From NCBI RefSeq assembly GCF_900496995.4, contig NC_044018.1, positions 12,920,501 through 12,984,500 on the forward strand: a stretch of DNA of 64,000 nt. The letters are read 5' to 3'. Source of the DNA: Aquila chrysaetos chrysaetos. Taxonomy: Eukaryota; Chordata; Aves; Accipitriformes; Accipitridae. Position 1 is the first letter of the stretch, and each line of letters begins with the position of its first letter. Shown piece by piece: positions 11,249 through 24,178 of this stretch. Under the pieces are notes generated by a model. That model did not search any database, was not told the origin of the DNA, and saw nothing but the letters and a program-made list of their open reading frames with translations. The translations under genes and the position numbers were made by a program.

Positions 11249-14200
11249 GCTATAGAAAGGTAAATTTCTATAATCATGTTGCATTTTTGTCAAATATATT
11301 TTAAGATTTCTTCTTTCACTTTCCTTCATAACCCATATCATTGCTATAGCTATGTCAGTATTCCCAGCCCATTACTGCTGTTCTTAGCAACTTATCCAGG
11401 TCACCACAGCCATTATGCCTTACTGAAGTGCACACCGTGCAGCACAGTCCTAATGCATCCAGCTGTGAATGGGCAAACAGGGATGAAGAGTCACATTTTT
11501 CCTTACTGCGTGCAGGTAGTTTCTCTGTAATTAAAGCCATAAGAGAGTTTCTTCATCAGATTCTCCCTTGGCTCCCTGAAGTTCCACTCCCCAATTCCAT
11601 TAAAACTCAGTCTGTACAATGTTTTTCTGTGCAAGGTATATAAAGTGTCCCTTGTGAACAACTGTTTGTGAAGTGATGGGTTTTTGTTGCACTGTAAAAT
11701 AGTCCTGATATTTCTGTATATACACAAACACAGGTTACTTTACACATGCAAGTACTTCACAAGCAGTTTGAGCTGTATCAGCTTGTGCTAACATAAACAG
11801 GCCCTTGACAGCTACAAGACTATGTAGAATACAGTATTATAAACTTTGCAAGACTTCAAAGATGAATTCTCATTATTAGAGGTTTTTTAGGTTCTATTAT
11901 ATGCACAAGAAAAGGCTTCAGCCTGAAGGGAAGGAAATCAGAATGCTCAGGTCTATTTAAGAAAATCTAATAAATATCACTGTTCATTTTCAGCTCTTAC
12001 TTTACAACTTCATGCCTCATGTTTTCTATCTAAAACTCCTCTTGGTATGTTTGTGATTTTTCACAAACATTGCAGTCTAGAAGTTCAGTGCCAGCTAACT
12101 TTGCCTTCTATCATTTTTTTCAATGACAAGAACGTGCGCACATGTGTTTCCTGCTCGAGGTGAGGTTCATATTTACAGGATATGGAAAGTTAGCATGACA
12201 AAAGTAATGACTGTGTAGAAGGAAATTCACTTTCGTTAACAGGCATCCTATTTACTCTACTGTCACCTCACATAATATGCTGCATACCATTTCAGACACC
12301 AAAGTTCTTTTGGTGAAAACTTCCTGCACAGAAAATGGAAACTTTGACAAAAAACAACAATAACCAAAAAAAAAAAAAAAAAAAAAAAGGCTGAATTTAC
12401 CCTGGAAAAATACATCAGTTAGATCCTTTCCTCAGATACACCCATCCAGCTCCCATTGAGTCCACTGGTCACATATGAAATTGGTCCCAGAAGGCGATAT
12501 TGAATTATTTGGTTTAATAAAAAATTGTTGGAAAAAATACTTTTTTTTTTACCCACTGCATTCCACTCACTGAGAGGCCTGACTGTCTTCAAAACAGTTT
12601 TCCAAAACCTTTTAATTATGTGTGAAGCTTAATTCTTCTGGCAGTGGCTGAGGAAGGATTCCCAGTCAGCAGAAAAATATCCAGGGAGCTTGGACAATGA
12701 TCCTCAGCAGCTATCTATAGGATTACTGTGGGATGAAGAAGGAAAGGAGTAAGGTTGCATTCATAAATCCTCAAAAAATGGAAGCAGAGACCAAGTCACT
12801 GAGTTAGAAATACCACGTTCAAGCCAGTGGCTGGATTTGCAATGATGGGGGAACTGCAGGGCTGACTGATATTCTATCTACAGGCAGGCACCACAAGAAC
12901 GAGTCATTTAAAGGAAATAATTTTCCATGCACTTAACACTACTAGTAGCCCTCTGCACTTAAAAACTGGGCTCCATGGGATTGCAACTCAAAGCACTGAA
13001 GTTGGTATAAAACCAGGAGAAATTCCCATGACTTGGTGCAAAGGTTTTTTTGTTTAAGTTTTTTTAAGGTTTCCTATAACAATAATGGGGAAAAAACTGT
13101 TTACTTGAGTGCTGCTAGAAATGGCATGCTTTGCATTATTGTTTTAAAAATGAAATATTTTGGATGCTGATTTCACTCAAGATTATAATCACCTGCAACA
13201 GTTCTTTTGCAAAGGCTGTAACACTAAAATTTAAAAGGACGGAATTCACCCTTATGAGAAATTATATTCCGTGCAGCAAGATTTGACCATAAGTCAGCTC
13301 ATATGAATGACTGAATTGAGAGTCATGGCATAATATTCTTCTCTGCTCTGTGATGCATGGATTTAATTTTGCACAGTGATATGGATCACTGAAAATGACC
13401 ATTTCCAGGGTTATGGAAGAGCTTGCCGCTGATTAGAAATCATACAATGCAACTGAATTTAGGTACAAAAAGGCTGAGAATCAGTTTAAAGATCTGAATT
13501 TTAGCTTTCGAGAAAAAATGTGTGAATGGTTCACTAGTTACTAAAATAGACCGAGTGTTACAACAGCAAGAGCATGCAGACGTTACTTGTGCAATAAAAA
13601 TATGGGTGGTAACAAATTATATTGCTGTGAAGAGCAGATGAGGAGAGACGCCTACTGAAACCTGATGCTGCCTTTGAACTTTAAAATTTTGACTTAATAA
13701 GCTCTGCACTGGTGCTGCTTAGCAAAGAGCTGTCACGAAGGGCAGATTTGTTTCACAGCAGAGTTGCTTTATTAAAAATCCTCAACATTTCCATAAAGTC
13801 CTGATTCAGAAACAGAAGGAGGAGTTACACTGAACTTGACTGCTGACCTGACAGTGAGAATGGAGCTATTGTACCCAGAACAGAATATGCATATCTGTGC
13901 TGCTTCTCGCTGAGCTTCACACGGCAGCTACCCTCAGAGAGAGAGGAACCCTTTAGACATCTGAAAGTTGCTGACTGCCAGACACTGAAACCCTGAACCA
14001 GACCCTAAAGTCAGTAGGTTTCATAGCCGTTAAGAGGTGAAAAGACAACTTTTAACCTTCTCCCTTTTTTCTCCATTTGCTGTAGGGTAATCAGTGGACT
14101 GCAAGCCATGTGCAGCAGCATGGCTCATGCCGTCATCTTTGTGCTATTCAGCAAACTGCAAGCTAGATGTGCTCAATTAATAGTAAAGATTGTCAGGGAA

Positions 14201-15579
14201 GCAGAGCTGGAAATGCTTATTTGGTACTGCATGAATTGAACCTGCTTGTTTGACTAAAACACTAATTGCCTCACCGACTCTTTTGCATTAAGCCTCCTCT
14301 TTATACTGTGCTTTACTTGGTGGGAAGGAGTCAGTACAATTCAGTACAAAATGTGATACAAACTAATGCTTGGGAAGGAAAAACTCTAATGGCACATTAT
14401 GTATTGTTCATTGCATGGCTTTCCCTATTACTGCTGAACTTTCAGGATAAAGAAAATATCATCTGTAATCATTGGTCAAACAAATAAAACACACAGAGAG
14501 GAAATTCATTCCCTCATCTTGAACCTCAGCAAAAGGCAGAGCTCCTTTCTGCTCTGCATGCAGTACTAGGAAGACCAGCATCCACCTAAGTCACACATTT
14601 TTGTCAGATTTTAACTGAATTTCAAACTGTGATGAAGATAGATCTGCTTATGATTTGATCTAGTAATGATGGCAAGAAAAGGTATTTTAGTTGTTTTCTC
14701 CTCTGCTATCTTGGAGACATCTAGGAGACATAGAGGCTGCCTTATCCAGGAAATCCTTTAATTCTTTTTCAGTCTTCATCTATGGTTTTCTTCTGTCTTC
14801 ATCCTGACGGAAGCTCTGGCACAGTTAAGACATTTTCTTGTTAAGGCTGCTTTGAGACACAGCTCTCAGTTCAGTCCTACAGCTCCTTTTAAAAGTGATA
14901 GCAGCAGCAGTAAGCCATATCTTGTAAGCAAAGACATGTAGAAAATGCACTGAAAGACTTAAAGCAGAGAATATGCTTCACTCCTGTTACAAAATCTATA
15001 AGGAGCCAATGAAAAGCTTTTTATGAGTTTCATTTGCTTTATGTGAAATTAATTGTGCTACAATTCAATGCTCAGTTCTTCCTTCTAACAACTGAATGAA
15101 CATAGTTTTTGTCATAGGGGAAATAGCTTTCTGTTGCCACCTGTTAAGGAGCTAGGAAAGACCTTTTGCATATCACATTGTCGGAGAAATACTTTGATTT
15201 GCACCACAGTGACAAAGCTGAAATAACTGTACAAGGCAGAACTGCAGGATGTCTAACTAGGACTGTTGCAAGAAGCAATGCCAATGCAATGAGACACTCT
15301 TTCTGACTCCTAGAAACTTCTCGTCACTACTGGTAAGTGAGGAGCTCTTCTCCCTAGAATAAAAGCTCAAGGCAACATCATGATGGAAGATGGCTTTGGG
15401 GGCTTTGGGGTGAATGAATCCCAAAAGACACAACAGGGAGCGGGACAGGGGATTAGAAGTGACATTATTGGGTACACAGAAAAAAGTGAGATGGAATCAG
15501 ATATTTACTTCCTATTCATGGCAACTGATGGGAAAAATGAGGCAAAGATCTGCTGTCTATTGTATGTCACTATTAGGGG
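11249..15579. other. Intergenic DNA, no gene seen
   Basis: AT-rich unique sequence with a 23-base A tract at 12366-12388 and a T run near 12541. The frames are short (up to 84 codons) and without recognised domains. I see no splice-flanked exon, RNA gene or repeat family. Confidence 0.55.
12366..12388. repeat. Poly(A) tract
   Basis: Twenty-three consecutive A bases. No retroposed body is recognisable upstream. Confidence 0.9.
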
Positions 15580-15945
15580 GGAACTAACAGCAGCTTTTCA
15601 ATGCCTGTGAGAAGGTTATCAAGAAGACAGGGCCGGGCTCTTCAGAGTGATGTATGGCAGGAGGAGGAGATACAATGCGTGTAAGCTGAAACAAAGGGAG
15701 GTTCAGGCTGGATGTAAGGAAAAGCCTTTTCAACATGAGGACAGTCAGCAGTAGAACAGCTTGCCCAGAGAGATGGTGTAGTTTCCATTCTTGGGGGTTT
15801 TCAAGACCCGACTGGATAAACACCAGAGTAACATGTACTGATCTCACAGCTGACCCTGCTTTGAGCAGGAGGTTGGACTAGAAACTGCCTGAGGTCCCTT
15901 CCAGCATGAATTATTTTATGATCCTTTGATCCTATGATTGTTCAA
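15580..15945 (+). mobile_element. CR1 LINE 3' end
   Basis: A 5'-truncated CR1 in + orientation. It shows the 'ggttcaggctggatgtaagg' block at 15701-15720, 'ttttcaagacccgactgga' near 15798-15816, 'gagcaggaggttggactaga' at 15864-15883 and 'gaggtcccttccagcatgaa' at 15891-15910. It closes with decayed ATGATCCT / ATCCTATGAT repeats up to about 15941, the usual CR1 3' terminus. Many substitutions interrupt the ORF2 C-terminal frame, so it is inactive. Confidence 0.92.
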
Positions 15946-18900
15946 TTTATTGGGGAAACAGGTCTTTTTCCACTCATATAAATGAACTTTCCATTTATGC
16001 GTATAATTGACTCGGCATTAATCACTGTTCATTATAAACATCTGCTTGACATGCTGACTATTGACTTTTCATAATTACTGCTGTATTTATCTTTCAGATT
16101 AGTAATATTTTATTTCATTTACATAAAGACTCAATGCTTGCAAGAAGAGATGTAAGGTTATTTAGAGAACTCAGGAGGATGTGTTTAGTTTTCCTAGTTT
16201 AGATGCCAGAAAAGGCCCAGATAGTTTACTAATAATAAGGACATTTACCTTTTTTTAAGCAGTTTTAACACCATCTGGAAGCAGGAAGATGGTATGTGGG
16301 CTACAATTATTCTAACTCTAATAAGAGAGAAAAAGAATAATGCACTTTTGGGAAGTGAAGAAAGCATTATCTCAATGTTCCTAACACTTCTATTGCGATG
16401 CTGTTTGTATTACAAACTAGACAAATGATAGTCTATGCTTGGAATGCCTAGACTGTAGAGGACTTAAATTGTTTTCATGTTGGCACCATCTAAGTGGAGT
16501 CTTTAACAGTGCTGTTTGTTACACTTAAATTTTCTTTGAATTTTTGACTAAAAGAGAGAAGCACTCCTTTTTAAAGAGGTACCGTTCTTGATTTTTCAGA
16601 TTTTAGGTGAAAAAAACCAATTAATGGAATGTGGGAATTTTTGTCAGCTGACTAAAACATGTAAGACAATTTTAAACTTCTTTATCTTCCTTGTTCTCAA
16701 ACAAAAACAGAAAAGAAAATGGAGAGGAGCCAGTCTTCTACTGCCTTGCATGTAGTATAGGTCCTCTACAATTTGTGAAACATGGGTAAAGAGAAAAAAG
16801 AACCCTGCAGGAAGAAATCATTAGATTTACACCTAGTGATTTTTATATATCCTGAGATTTGTTTTGACACAGCAAACAACAGATAAATCCGAGTGACTTT
16901 AACAAAACTTACAGCATGTGCTTTAAGTTTTTTGCTATATCAGAAGAGCCAAATAACAGTAGAAGGGAGAACAAATTCCAGTTTTGAATTCCTTAAGTTT
17001 GCTGGGTGCTAAGCAGATGCGCACTCCAGGAACAACCTGCCCATCTCTCTCCATGTTATGCTGGAAGTTGTCACATTTACTCATGTCTTCTTGAAGAGTT
17101 GACAGGGTGAGCATACCATAATATGGTTCAGTCAGAACGAGGTGACCCAGGAAAGACCTACTACTCAGACTGTTTAATCTAGCCTGTGTCATTTTGACTA
17201 TATTAGCAAATCATCCCAGCAAATCTTTGGAGATGATAAACGCAGGCAAGAAGTTGTCAAACAGCTGGGAGTGGTAATGTCCTTTACGGATACAGTGGAA
17301 CTGAGAAGATAACATCCATTCACAACTTAATGCTCCTACAAAGGAGAGCCTGGAACCTGCAAATCCTTTCCAAATAGTCTATGCAAGACAGGGTATTAGT
17401 TCTCATTTAGTTTGGTGTATTCCTTAAACAATTGTGCTGCATACATAAAGCATGTGTTAAATACAGTATTTAAAGCTGCAAAGTTAAGATTTCAAGAATT
17501 AGGAAACATCAGAATCAAGATTTTAATATATCTTTCCTGTAGTCCAGTTGGGCACCTACCCTGCTTTCTGGCTGAGTCAGAGGCTATGTGTGTTGGTTTA
17601 TAAACATCAGGCATTCGTGTATATGGAGTTTGCAAAAATATCATAATGTATAGGTATTGAGATCCACACTGAGGTTGTATGGGAAATTCAAAGCCTGGCT
17701 TTTCCTATTACAAAAGCTAAGAATCTAATTTAGCAACCCAACCATTACTTTAACACGCTTGTGTAATTTCCTGTAACAACTGCTCATCACTTCATACATC
17801 ATCAAATTGGAGTCCTGACCTTTTAACTCTCTAACAAAGATTTCAGTCAAACCTACATTCGCTGACTGCCATGTAGCAATGGGGCAAAATCAGATGGCTG
17901 AAATTTCCATTTTCATCAGCTCTATCCTCCTCACATTTGAGAGAGCCTGTTGTACTCAAGGAAGGCTCTACTGGTTATCTCATGAAGCACGTTCTGAATA
18001 TTGTGTTGGTCAGTACCATGTACGAAGGTGAATTGGAAAAGGGGTCTTAGGCCACCTGAAAACTTTAGTGGCTCAGGAGTTGCTTCAGAAACTGTTCAAC
18101 CACTCTTGCTATATGTACACTTAACTCTGATACACAGACAGGAAATGCAACTGAGGACCATTTCAGTTGTCCAGTTTGAATTTCTTCTGGGTATAACTGA
18201 GTCCTACTGGTCAGCAGTGGAAAATTATTGTCTTAGAGTGGATCAACGATAGCTATCATGTTGACTGAGGACTAGCTGGTAGGGTTCTGGTTCAGTCTAC
18301 CAGCTATGCTGCTACAGAAAGTTTCATTTATTGTTGCTGCTTTAGAAGGAACTATATAGGCCTGACTGCTAGAGAATTCAGGTTCAGTGATTTTGATCCA
18401 GGCTGAAAGCTCTTGAAGAACACAAGTAAAAAAATGAATTCATTATTTTTATAAATGTTCTGCACTTATGAGGGTATTATATGCAGTGTGTTTCTATAAA
18501 CAGAGCCTTGTCCCAGCTGAACTCCTTAGACCTTCTCAAAACAAACAAAAAAGGTTTTGATAATAATAGAATGTACTGAAGATACACAGGTTTCTGTAAA
18601 CCTTCTTCTATAGCAAATGCAAACAAGTCATTCACACGTACCCACCAAAACCAGAAGACAGCTTTCTGAAAAATGTCCTTTTGATGACATTGGCACACAA
18701 TATGATAGAAACCCCATATATATCACTTAAACTTAGTGTTTGCTGTAGATACTGTGTTAGCTTATCAAATTAGCAAGTCAGCATGCATAGATGTGGTCAA
18801 TGTTTGGAGCCTCTGCTCTTCTTCTTCCCTCCATAAATTCTATGTGAGTTTGCGCAAAAATGCATCATTTTCAATTCAGAAAATAACAAAGCAGAAGCAG

Positions 18901-21900
18901 GGCTGTGGTGTGGCATAATCATTACTTCACAGGACACAGCTTGGGTTGCTAGTGCTTTCCATTTTTGAGTAAAAGTATGTGAATCATGTCAGATAAACAT
19001 TTTAGCCGGGTAGATACACTGAAGGAAATGTTTAATAGATTATTTTTAAAAAAATATGACTCACATAGATTCCTAGTCATCTATCTATAGCTCTGAACGA
19101 TGGAAGTTATCCATCTTGAATTCTCATGATTCTTGCAGTATTGGTTACCTCATTTGCATAAAATGAATAGAATAAATTGTTACGAATCCAAAAATATACG
19201 GTTGCCAGGATACATCTTGCTAGATGCAAATGAAAATGGGTTTGTGCCGACCCGCTTAAAATAGTTTGGCACTTCGACATTTTCTTATTAACATTAATAG
19301 TGATAAATGAAACATTACTTATCCAGTGAGCTATTGAAATTATTACTATTTGTGTTGCAATAGGAATATTATTTCAAGCAAATCTGAACTAATTTTTGTA
19401 CAATGTAATTCCACTAAAATACCCTGCAGTTTCATTGTAGAAGCTGCATACAGAATGAATAAATATTCCATGTTTGCTTCTTGATAAACTTTTGAATTCA
19501 AAAGGTAAGTTTCCTGTTAATTGCTTTTATGATTTTCAGTGCTACAGCATTAACAACAAGAATCTATCAGTGTACAGGAACACTATTATTATGCTTTTTC
19601 CGTGTATATGTGGATAAGGTAGTTACAGTTGAGAACCATACCCCCAAAAATTCCTAGGATCTAACCACATTCCTATACAATTACATAGCCAGAGTCCCAT
19701 TATTTAATGTATATTATTCTGACTTGCAAAAAATGACTAAAACATAATTTATTTTTATTTTAAGCAATAAATTTTATACATATTGACTATTTTTAAGCTG
19801 TATGCATGCATATCGATATCTTTAAAAACCTATACCAGAAGCTTAATCATGCCACTTTCCTAAGTAGGGTTGTTTAATTTGTGTAAGATTGACAATGAAA
19901 ATGAGTCAGCATTGAATGCCTAATGAAGACAATTAATGTATGAAATAAATAAATTTTTATTGTGTGCCCTTCAAGGTGTGTACATGTATTTTAAAGAGGA
20001 TTATATTTCCTGTATATTGACTTCCAAACAGGTAGATAAACACAGGTCAGATTTCCAGCTGTATTCAGTTGAGACTCCTGTATTTTTGGTGAACGATGTA
20101 GCTGCTCTAATCTGCCATGGCTGGTCCCTTATCAGCCAAGGGCTGGCTGCCCGTGCTTATTCCAGTGTCATGCATCAGTTGATACAAGAAATAAACTCGG
20201 GGTTTACTGCAATAAAGGCTCAATGTATCCTGAGAAAGAAAGCTCTTCAGGCTGAAGATATCTACAACAACCGAGATGCAGAAGTTTTCTCTGCGCCCCC
20301 AAAGTTGGTTCTTTGAGAGGACAGAAAAATACTGACAAAACCACAGCAGCACAATTCTCTCATAGGAAACAATTTTAGACACGGTTCAGAGTTGTAAAAT
20401 GATAGATTAACTCCCTCCTCTCCTCTCATGGTTTGTTATGTCTCAAAAGTTACTGGCTTTACTCCTAATTTTCAGTGGTATAACTGAGAAGAAAATTATG
20501 TCCCTAAATTTCAAAATAGCACTGAGGTTCATCTTCACGAGTGATGAACAGCTACAATTCCAAACAATATCAGTGGTACCGTGAATTATGCAAGTGATGA
20601 CAGGATCACACTGAATATTCATCTAATTTACTCCATGGAATATATTAGCATTATCCTTTTTTTCTGTGTTAACCACAAAAATAAAGTACTTCCAGACTGA
20701 AGAGATGATTAAGGGGCTGATTCAACGGCCACTGAAATTGAAGATGCTTTCCTTTGAATTTAGTAATCTCTGAACTGGGCTCTAAACCTCTCTTTTCCTG
20801 AGAATGCTCTTTGTACTAACCTTCTTCATTTCAGTCTGCACAGAGCTAAAATGAGCATTAAGAAAGATGCCCTTTTATTCCACAAATCAACTCCTACATG
20901 TAAAACTTGAGAAAACTGCTGGATAAATACATTAGTTCTGCTTAGCAAGTTAAACATCAAAAGCTGAAAACTCACGTTCCCATCTGTTCTGAGACTGCTG
21001 GTTGCATCCAGATGATTGTTAGTGCAATTCCGCATAAAGCCATGAGTTTCAAGACTTGCAAGGCACCATACTCTATAAAAGACTAGACAACACTGTCCCA
21101 GGTAGATAAAAATTCAAGTATTTGCCAACATTGTAGATGACTTTATGAATCATTCCTGCTAAAAAAAAAAGAAAAAAAAAAAAAAGATCTCCATGTCACT
21201 ATTCAAATTACAACAGATGTTATAAGGCCAGCATCCAAAAAAATTGGGAGATTGCTGCTATGCTGCAATGTCCCTGTTGAGCCCTGGCAACTGGTTGTGT
21301 ATATATTGTCACAAATGTGAAATACAATGTGTTAAATTCTGCTGAGATTTGAGATTGCAAATCAGTTTGGGCAGGATTCAGTGTGAGCTTCAGACTCCTA
21401 AATTTTAGATGATTATATGCCGGTGTCTAAGTTTCCACTGTCATGAAGACAGATTCATTTGTGTAGCAATGGGCATTCTGAGCTACCTCTATGGGTCACA
21501 GGACCTACAGGAGATCTGATGCTTCTGAAAGAGCAGTAGAAAACAAGGCAAGATACCCAGGGGCATCTTAAAAAGCCCTGAGTGTTTCTGCTTATCCCAC
21601 CCATGGATCAGGACCCGGGTCAACAGAGCCTGGGTAGATTGGAGCTGTGATAACACAGACTCTTAGTGGCTGGTCCATTGCATTGCTCACCAGAGAGCTG
21701 ACTGTGGGCACCTACCTGCTTCTTGTGATATGAGAGACAACCATATGAAAGCACCAGACCTGGTCCCAGCTGCTGACTCTAATGGGAGATTAGACACCTA
21801 ATTAATGTCTAAGAACTTTCAGGTGTTTGTATACCTAAATTGAGAGGCACAATTCACCTGTGTAAATGCAAGCACATCCTTTCATCTGAGAAGTTTAGGG

Positions 21901-22800
21901 TGTTTGATGTACTGGGATGGGGCTGGTAGAAATGAGGCAGAACTTTACAGGATGAGAGATGACTTTATTGAGGAATCTGAACCCTACCGACGTGCCTCAA
22001 ACTGAATTTGTCTCGCATCAGCACTGGGATGACAGTTCTGCACAGAGAGTCACTGCGGCTTGGCTAATACGCAAGTAACCCATTAAACAATTATTTCCTG
22101 GTCTCTCACGTCATTGTCCAGAGCTGAGAATCTGAAATCTATCACTCGCCTGCCATTCCCCCTACAGGCTGTTCAACTTCAGTCTTACGGCAGTATGTGA
22201 CACTAGAGCTATGTAGATGTTCTACAGTTCATTTCATCAATATATAACAGTCCCTTTGTTTTTGGCAGGATTTAAAAGTTGGACTTTTCTAACTCCTAAA
22301 TACTATCCATATCCAGAATCAAAATATTCTTCTGGCTAAGTCCCTGATGCATTTAGTGCAGACAATCTGCCAGCATAGATGACATGCACTAATAGAGTCA
22401 GAATATTTCCAAATTATGGGTAACAGCTGCCTCTTCTTTTGTAAAAGCATCCAGATGAAGACATGTCCATTATTCAGCAGTCAGAAGGCATGCCCCAGAA
22501 AAAAAAGTAAAAGGGGACATTAAGCTGCTAGCTGGGACTCTGAGGTTCAGTTCTCCCTCCTGGTTCAAGTTTTCCATGTGACTGTTCTTCCTGCTTGAAA
22601 GCGGAGCAATGCTATTTACTTCTTTTATAAGGTACTTTGAGACTTGTGGATAAAAAATGCAAGCCAGCAGCTTAGTGCTCTACTAAGCTGGGTGCTGTAA
22701 GGGTAGCTATATTAAATATGTGCTACAGTAACAGACACCAAGCCTTTTAATAGACTAAGTATGTCACTCAAATTATTTTCTAACTAGAAAATTCGGAATT
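15946..22800. other. Intergenic DNA, no gene seen
   Basis: AT-rich sequence. A 126-codon frame at 19936-20316 is the longest open stretch but has no recognised domain, no CpG support and no convincing splice sites. The stretch at about 19130-19500 reads like a conserved noncoding element (see the octamer pair). An A-rich tract with one G lies at about 21164-21186. Confidence 0.5.
19152..19231. promoter_or_regulatory. Inverted pair of octamer (POU) motifs in a possible enhancer
   Basis: ATTTGCAT at 19152-19159 and its exact reverse complement ATGCAAAT at 19224-19231 are the consensus binding site of POU/Oct factors in opposite orientations. They sit about 4.8 kb upstream of the CpG-island promoter in a 300-base stretch with no repeats, low complexity or frames. 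That such sites bind Oct proteins is established. That this is an active enhancer is inference from two 8-mers in AT-rich DNA. Confidence 0.3.
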
Positions 22801-23535
22801 TTCAGGCCAAAGAACAGTTCAAGGACATCTGGATACAGCCTCGGTAAAGGCAAGAAGTTCAAGCGTGTAAGTGATGCCGCTCTGGGATGCCTGCTCAGTG
22901 GGAGTGACAGGCCAGAGTGTCAAGTCAGCAGCAGACCCCGCGTGCTCACAGCTCTACCAAAGCACTTGGCTTCACAGCGCTTCAAAACCTGCCTGATTCA
23001 TGAGAATCACACCTCTCGGTGCGCGCAGGCCCTTTCTTCGAAGCGTCTGCCCCAGGCAGAACGCAGCTGTGAACTCTCAGGTTCATTGGCACAATGCTGT
23101 AATGGCTTTGTGGTCAGCATCATGGCTTCTCACATTTAAAGAGCTCGGCAAGCAAAACCCTCGTATGAACAAATAACCAGATATTTCTATGCTGTACTTC
23201 CAATATTGTTACTTGTAGGCTTTTTTCTTGGGTTTGTTTTTTTTTTTTTTTTCTTTCTTCCTGTAAATGACTCATAGACTGGCTTTTGGGGAAGGGGGAA
23301 ACCGAGCGCTGCGTAGCCACTCTTGCAACTTTAGCCTTATTTAACCCTCAAAACAGCAAGAGGAAGTACAAAGTATTTTCACGAGCTGTGAATGGGCTCA
23401 GATCTGCTTTTGACGTCTTGAGGAAGTGCTGCCTTCTGCAAAGCCAGAACTGCAAAAACTGTATTTGCAGTCCCGCTGAACTCAAACATTTACACACACA
23501 CAGTGTCCCGGAAAAAAAAAGAAAAAAAAAAAAAG
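22801..23535. other. Upstream flank of the CpG island
   Basis: G+C and CpG content start to rise at about 22860-23060. After a T-rich run near 23237-23252 comes an A-rich tract at about 23511-23534, which directly borders the CpG island. No gene is seen. Confidence 0.5.
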
Positions 23536-23949
23536 AGCCCACCCGCTGGGAGGAGAGGGGATGGGATCTCTGCGAAACGGGGCGGATTTGGGTCAGCGCC
23601 GATGTCCCCGGGCGCGGCACAGGTAACAGCCGCACGTCTCCCTGCCCTTATTCCTAAGCAGACCCCCCAGGCCCCCCCCGCCACCCGCCGGGCTGAGGAG
23701 CCTGAGGGTTCTGTGCGGAGAGGAGGGGAGGGGAGGTGAGGGACCCCGCTCCCCCGCCGCCTCCTCTCCTCGCTCAGAGCCCCGCCGCCGCGCCTCCCCC
23801 TCGCCATCCGCCACCGTCCCGGGGACCCCTCCGTCCGCTCCTGCACCCCCCCTCCGTCCCCGTCCCCGTTCCCCCCTCAGCCCGCGGCGGCGGGAGGCGG
23901 GTCCGAGGGAGCCGCGCCCGCCCGGGGCCGGCTGCCGGCGGGAGCCGCA

Positions 23950-24086
23950 CGCAGCCACCGCGGGGCGGGTCTGCGAGCGTCGCGCTGGGCCGGGCCGGGC
24001 CGCGCCGCGCAGTGCCGCCGGCTGTCTCTGAGGCGCGGGGGATGGACGAGGGTCCCTGCGGCGGCGAGCGGCGACGGGCGGCTGAG
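23950..24086 (+). other. CYRIA: Candidate 5' noncoding exon 1, short form
   Basis: The transcription start is not visible, so the left edge is arbitrary. The right edge is the donor at 24087, where CTGAG is followed by GTGAGC. An ATG at 24042 opens a 15-codon stretch that runs in phase 0 to the donor. If this exon is joined to 41596, the frame continues for five codons and stops at TAA 41611-41613, giving a 20-codon upstream ORF. This would be a leader exon, not the protein start, because both CYRI coding exons bring their own ATG. A stronger alternative donor lies at 24793. Confidence 0.45.
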
Positions 24087-24105
24087 GTGAGCGGGGAGAG
24101 GAGGA

Positions 24106-24123
24106 GGGGGGGGGGGGGGGGGG
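24106..24123 (+). repeat. Run of 18 G bases, G-quadruplex-prone
   Basis: The G run starts 19 bases after the exon 1 donor and is followed by further G triplets and quadruplets to about 24150. Together they easily satisfy a four-tract quadruplex pattern on the + (transcribed RNA) strand. Runs like this also often carry assembly length errors. Confidence 0.85.
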
Positions 24124-24146
24124 CCGGCGGCTGCGCGGGGGCGGGC

Positions 24147-24178
24147 GGGCCGAGCCGAGCCGAGCCGCGCCGAGCCGC
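24147..24178. repeat. Short CCGAG/GAGCC pentamer repeat
   Basis: About four tandem copies of a five-base unit in the CpG island, slightly interrupted near the right end. It is a minor low-complexity feature. Confidence 0.7.

Noticed and set aside
19936..20316. 126-codon frame
   Set aside because: No recognised domain, no splice sites or CpG support, and the composition is like the surrounding AT-rich DNA. Length alone is not evidence in a 64-kb vertebrate window.
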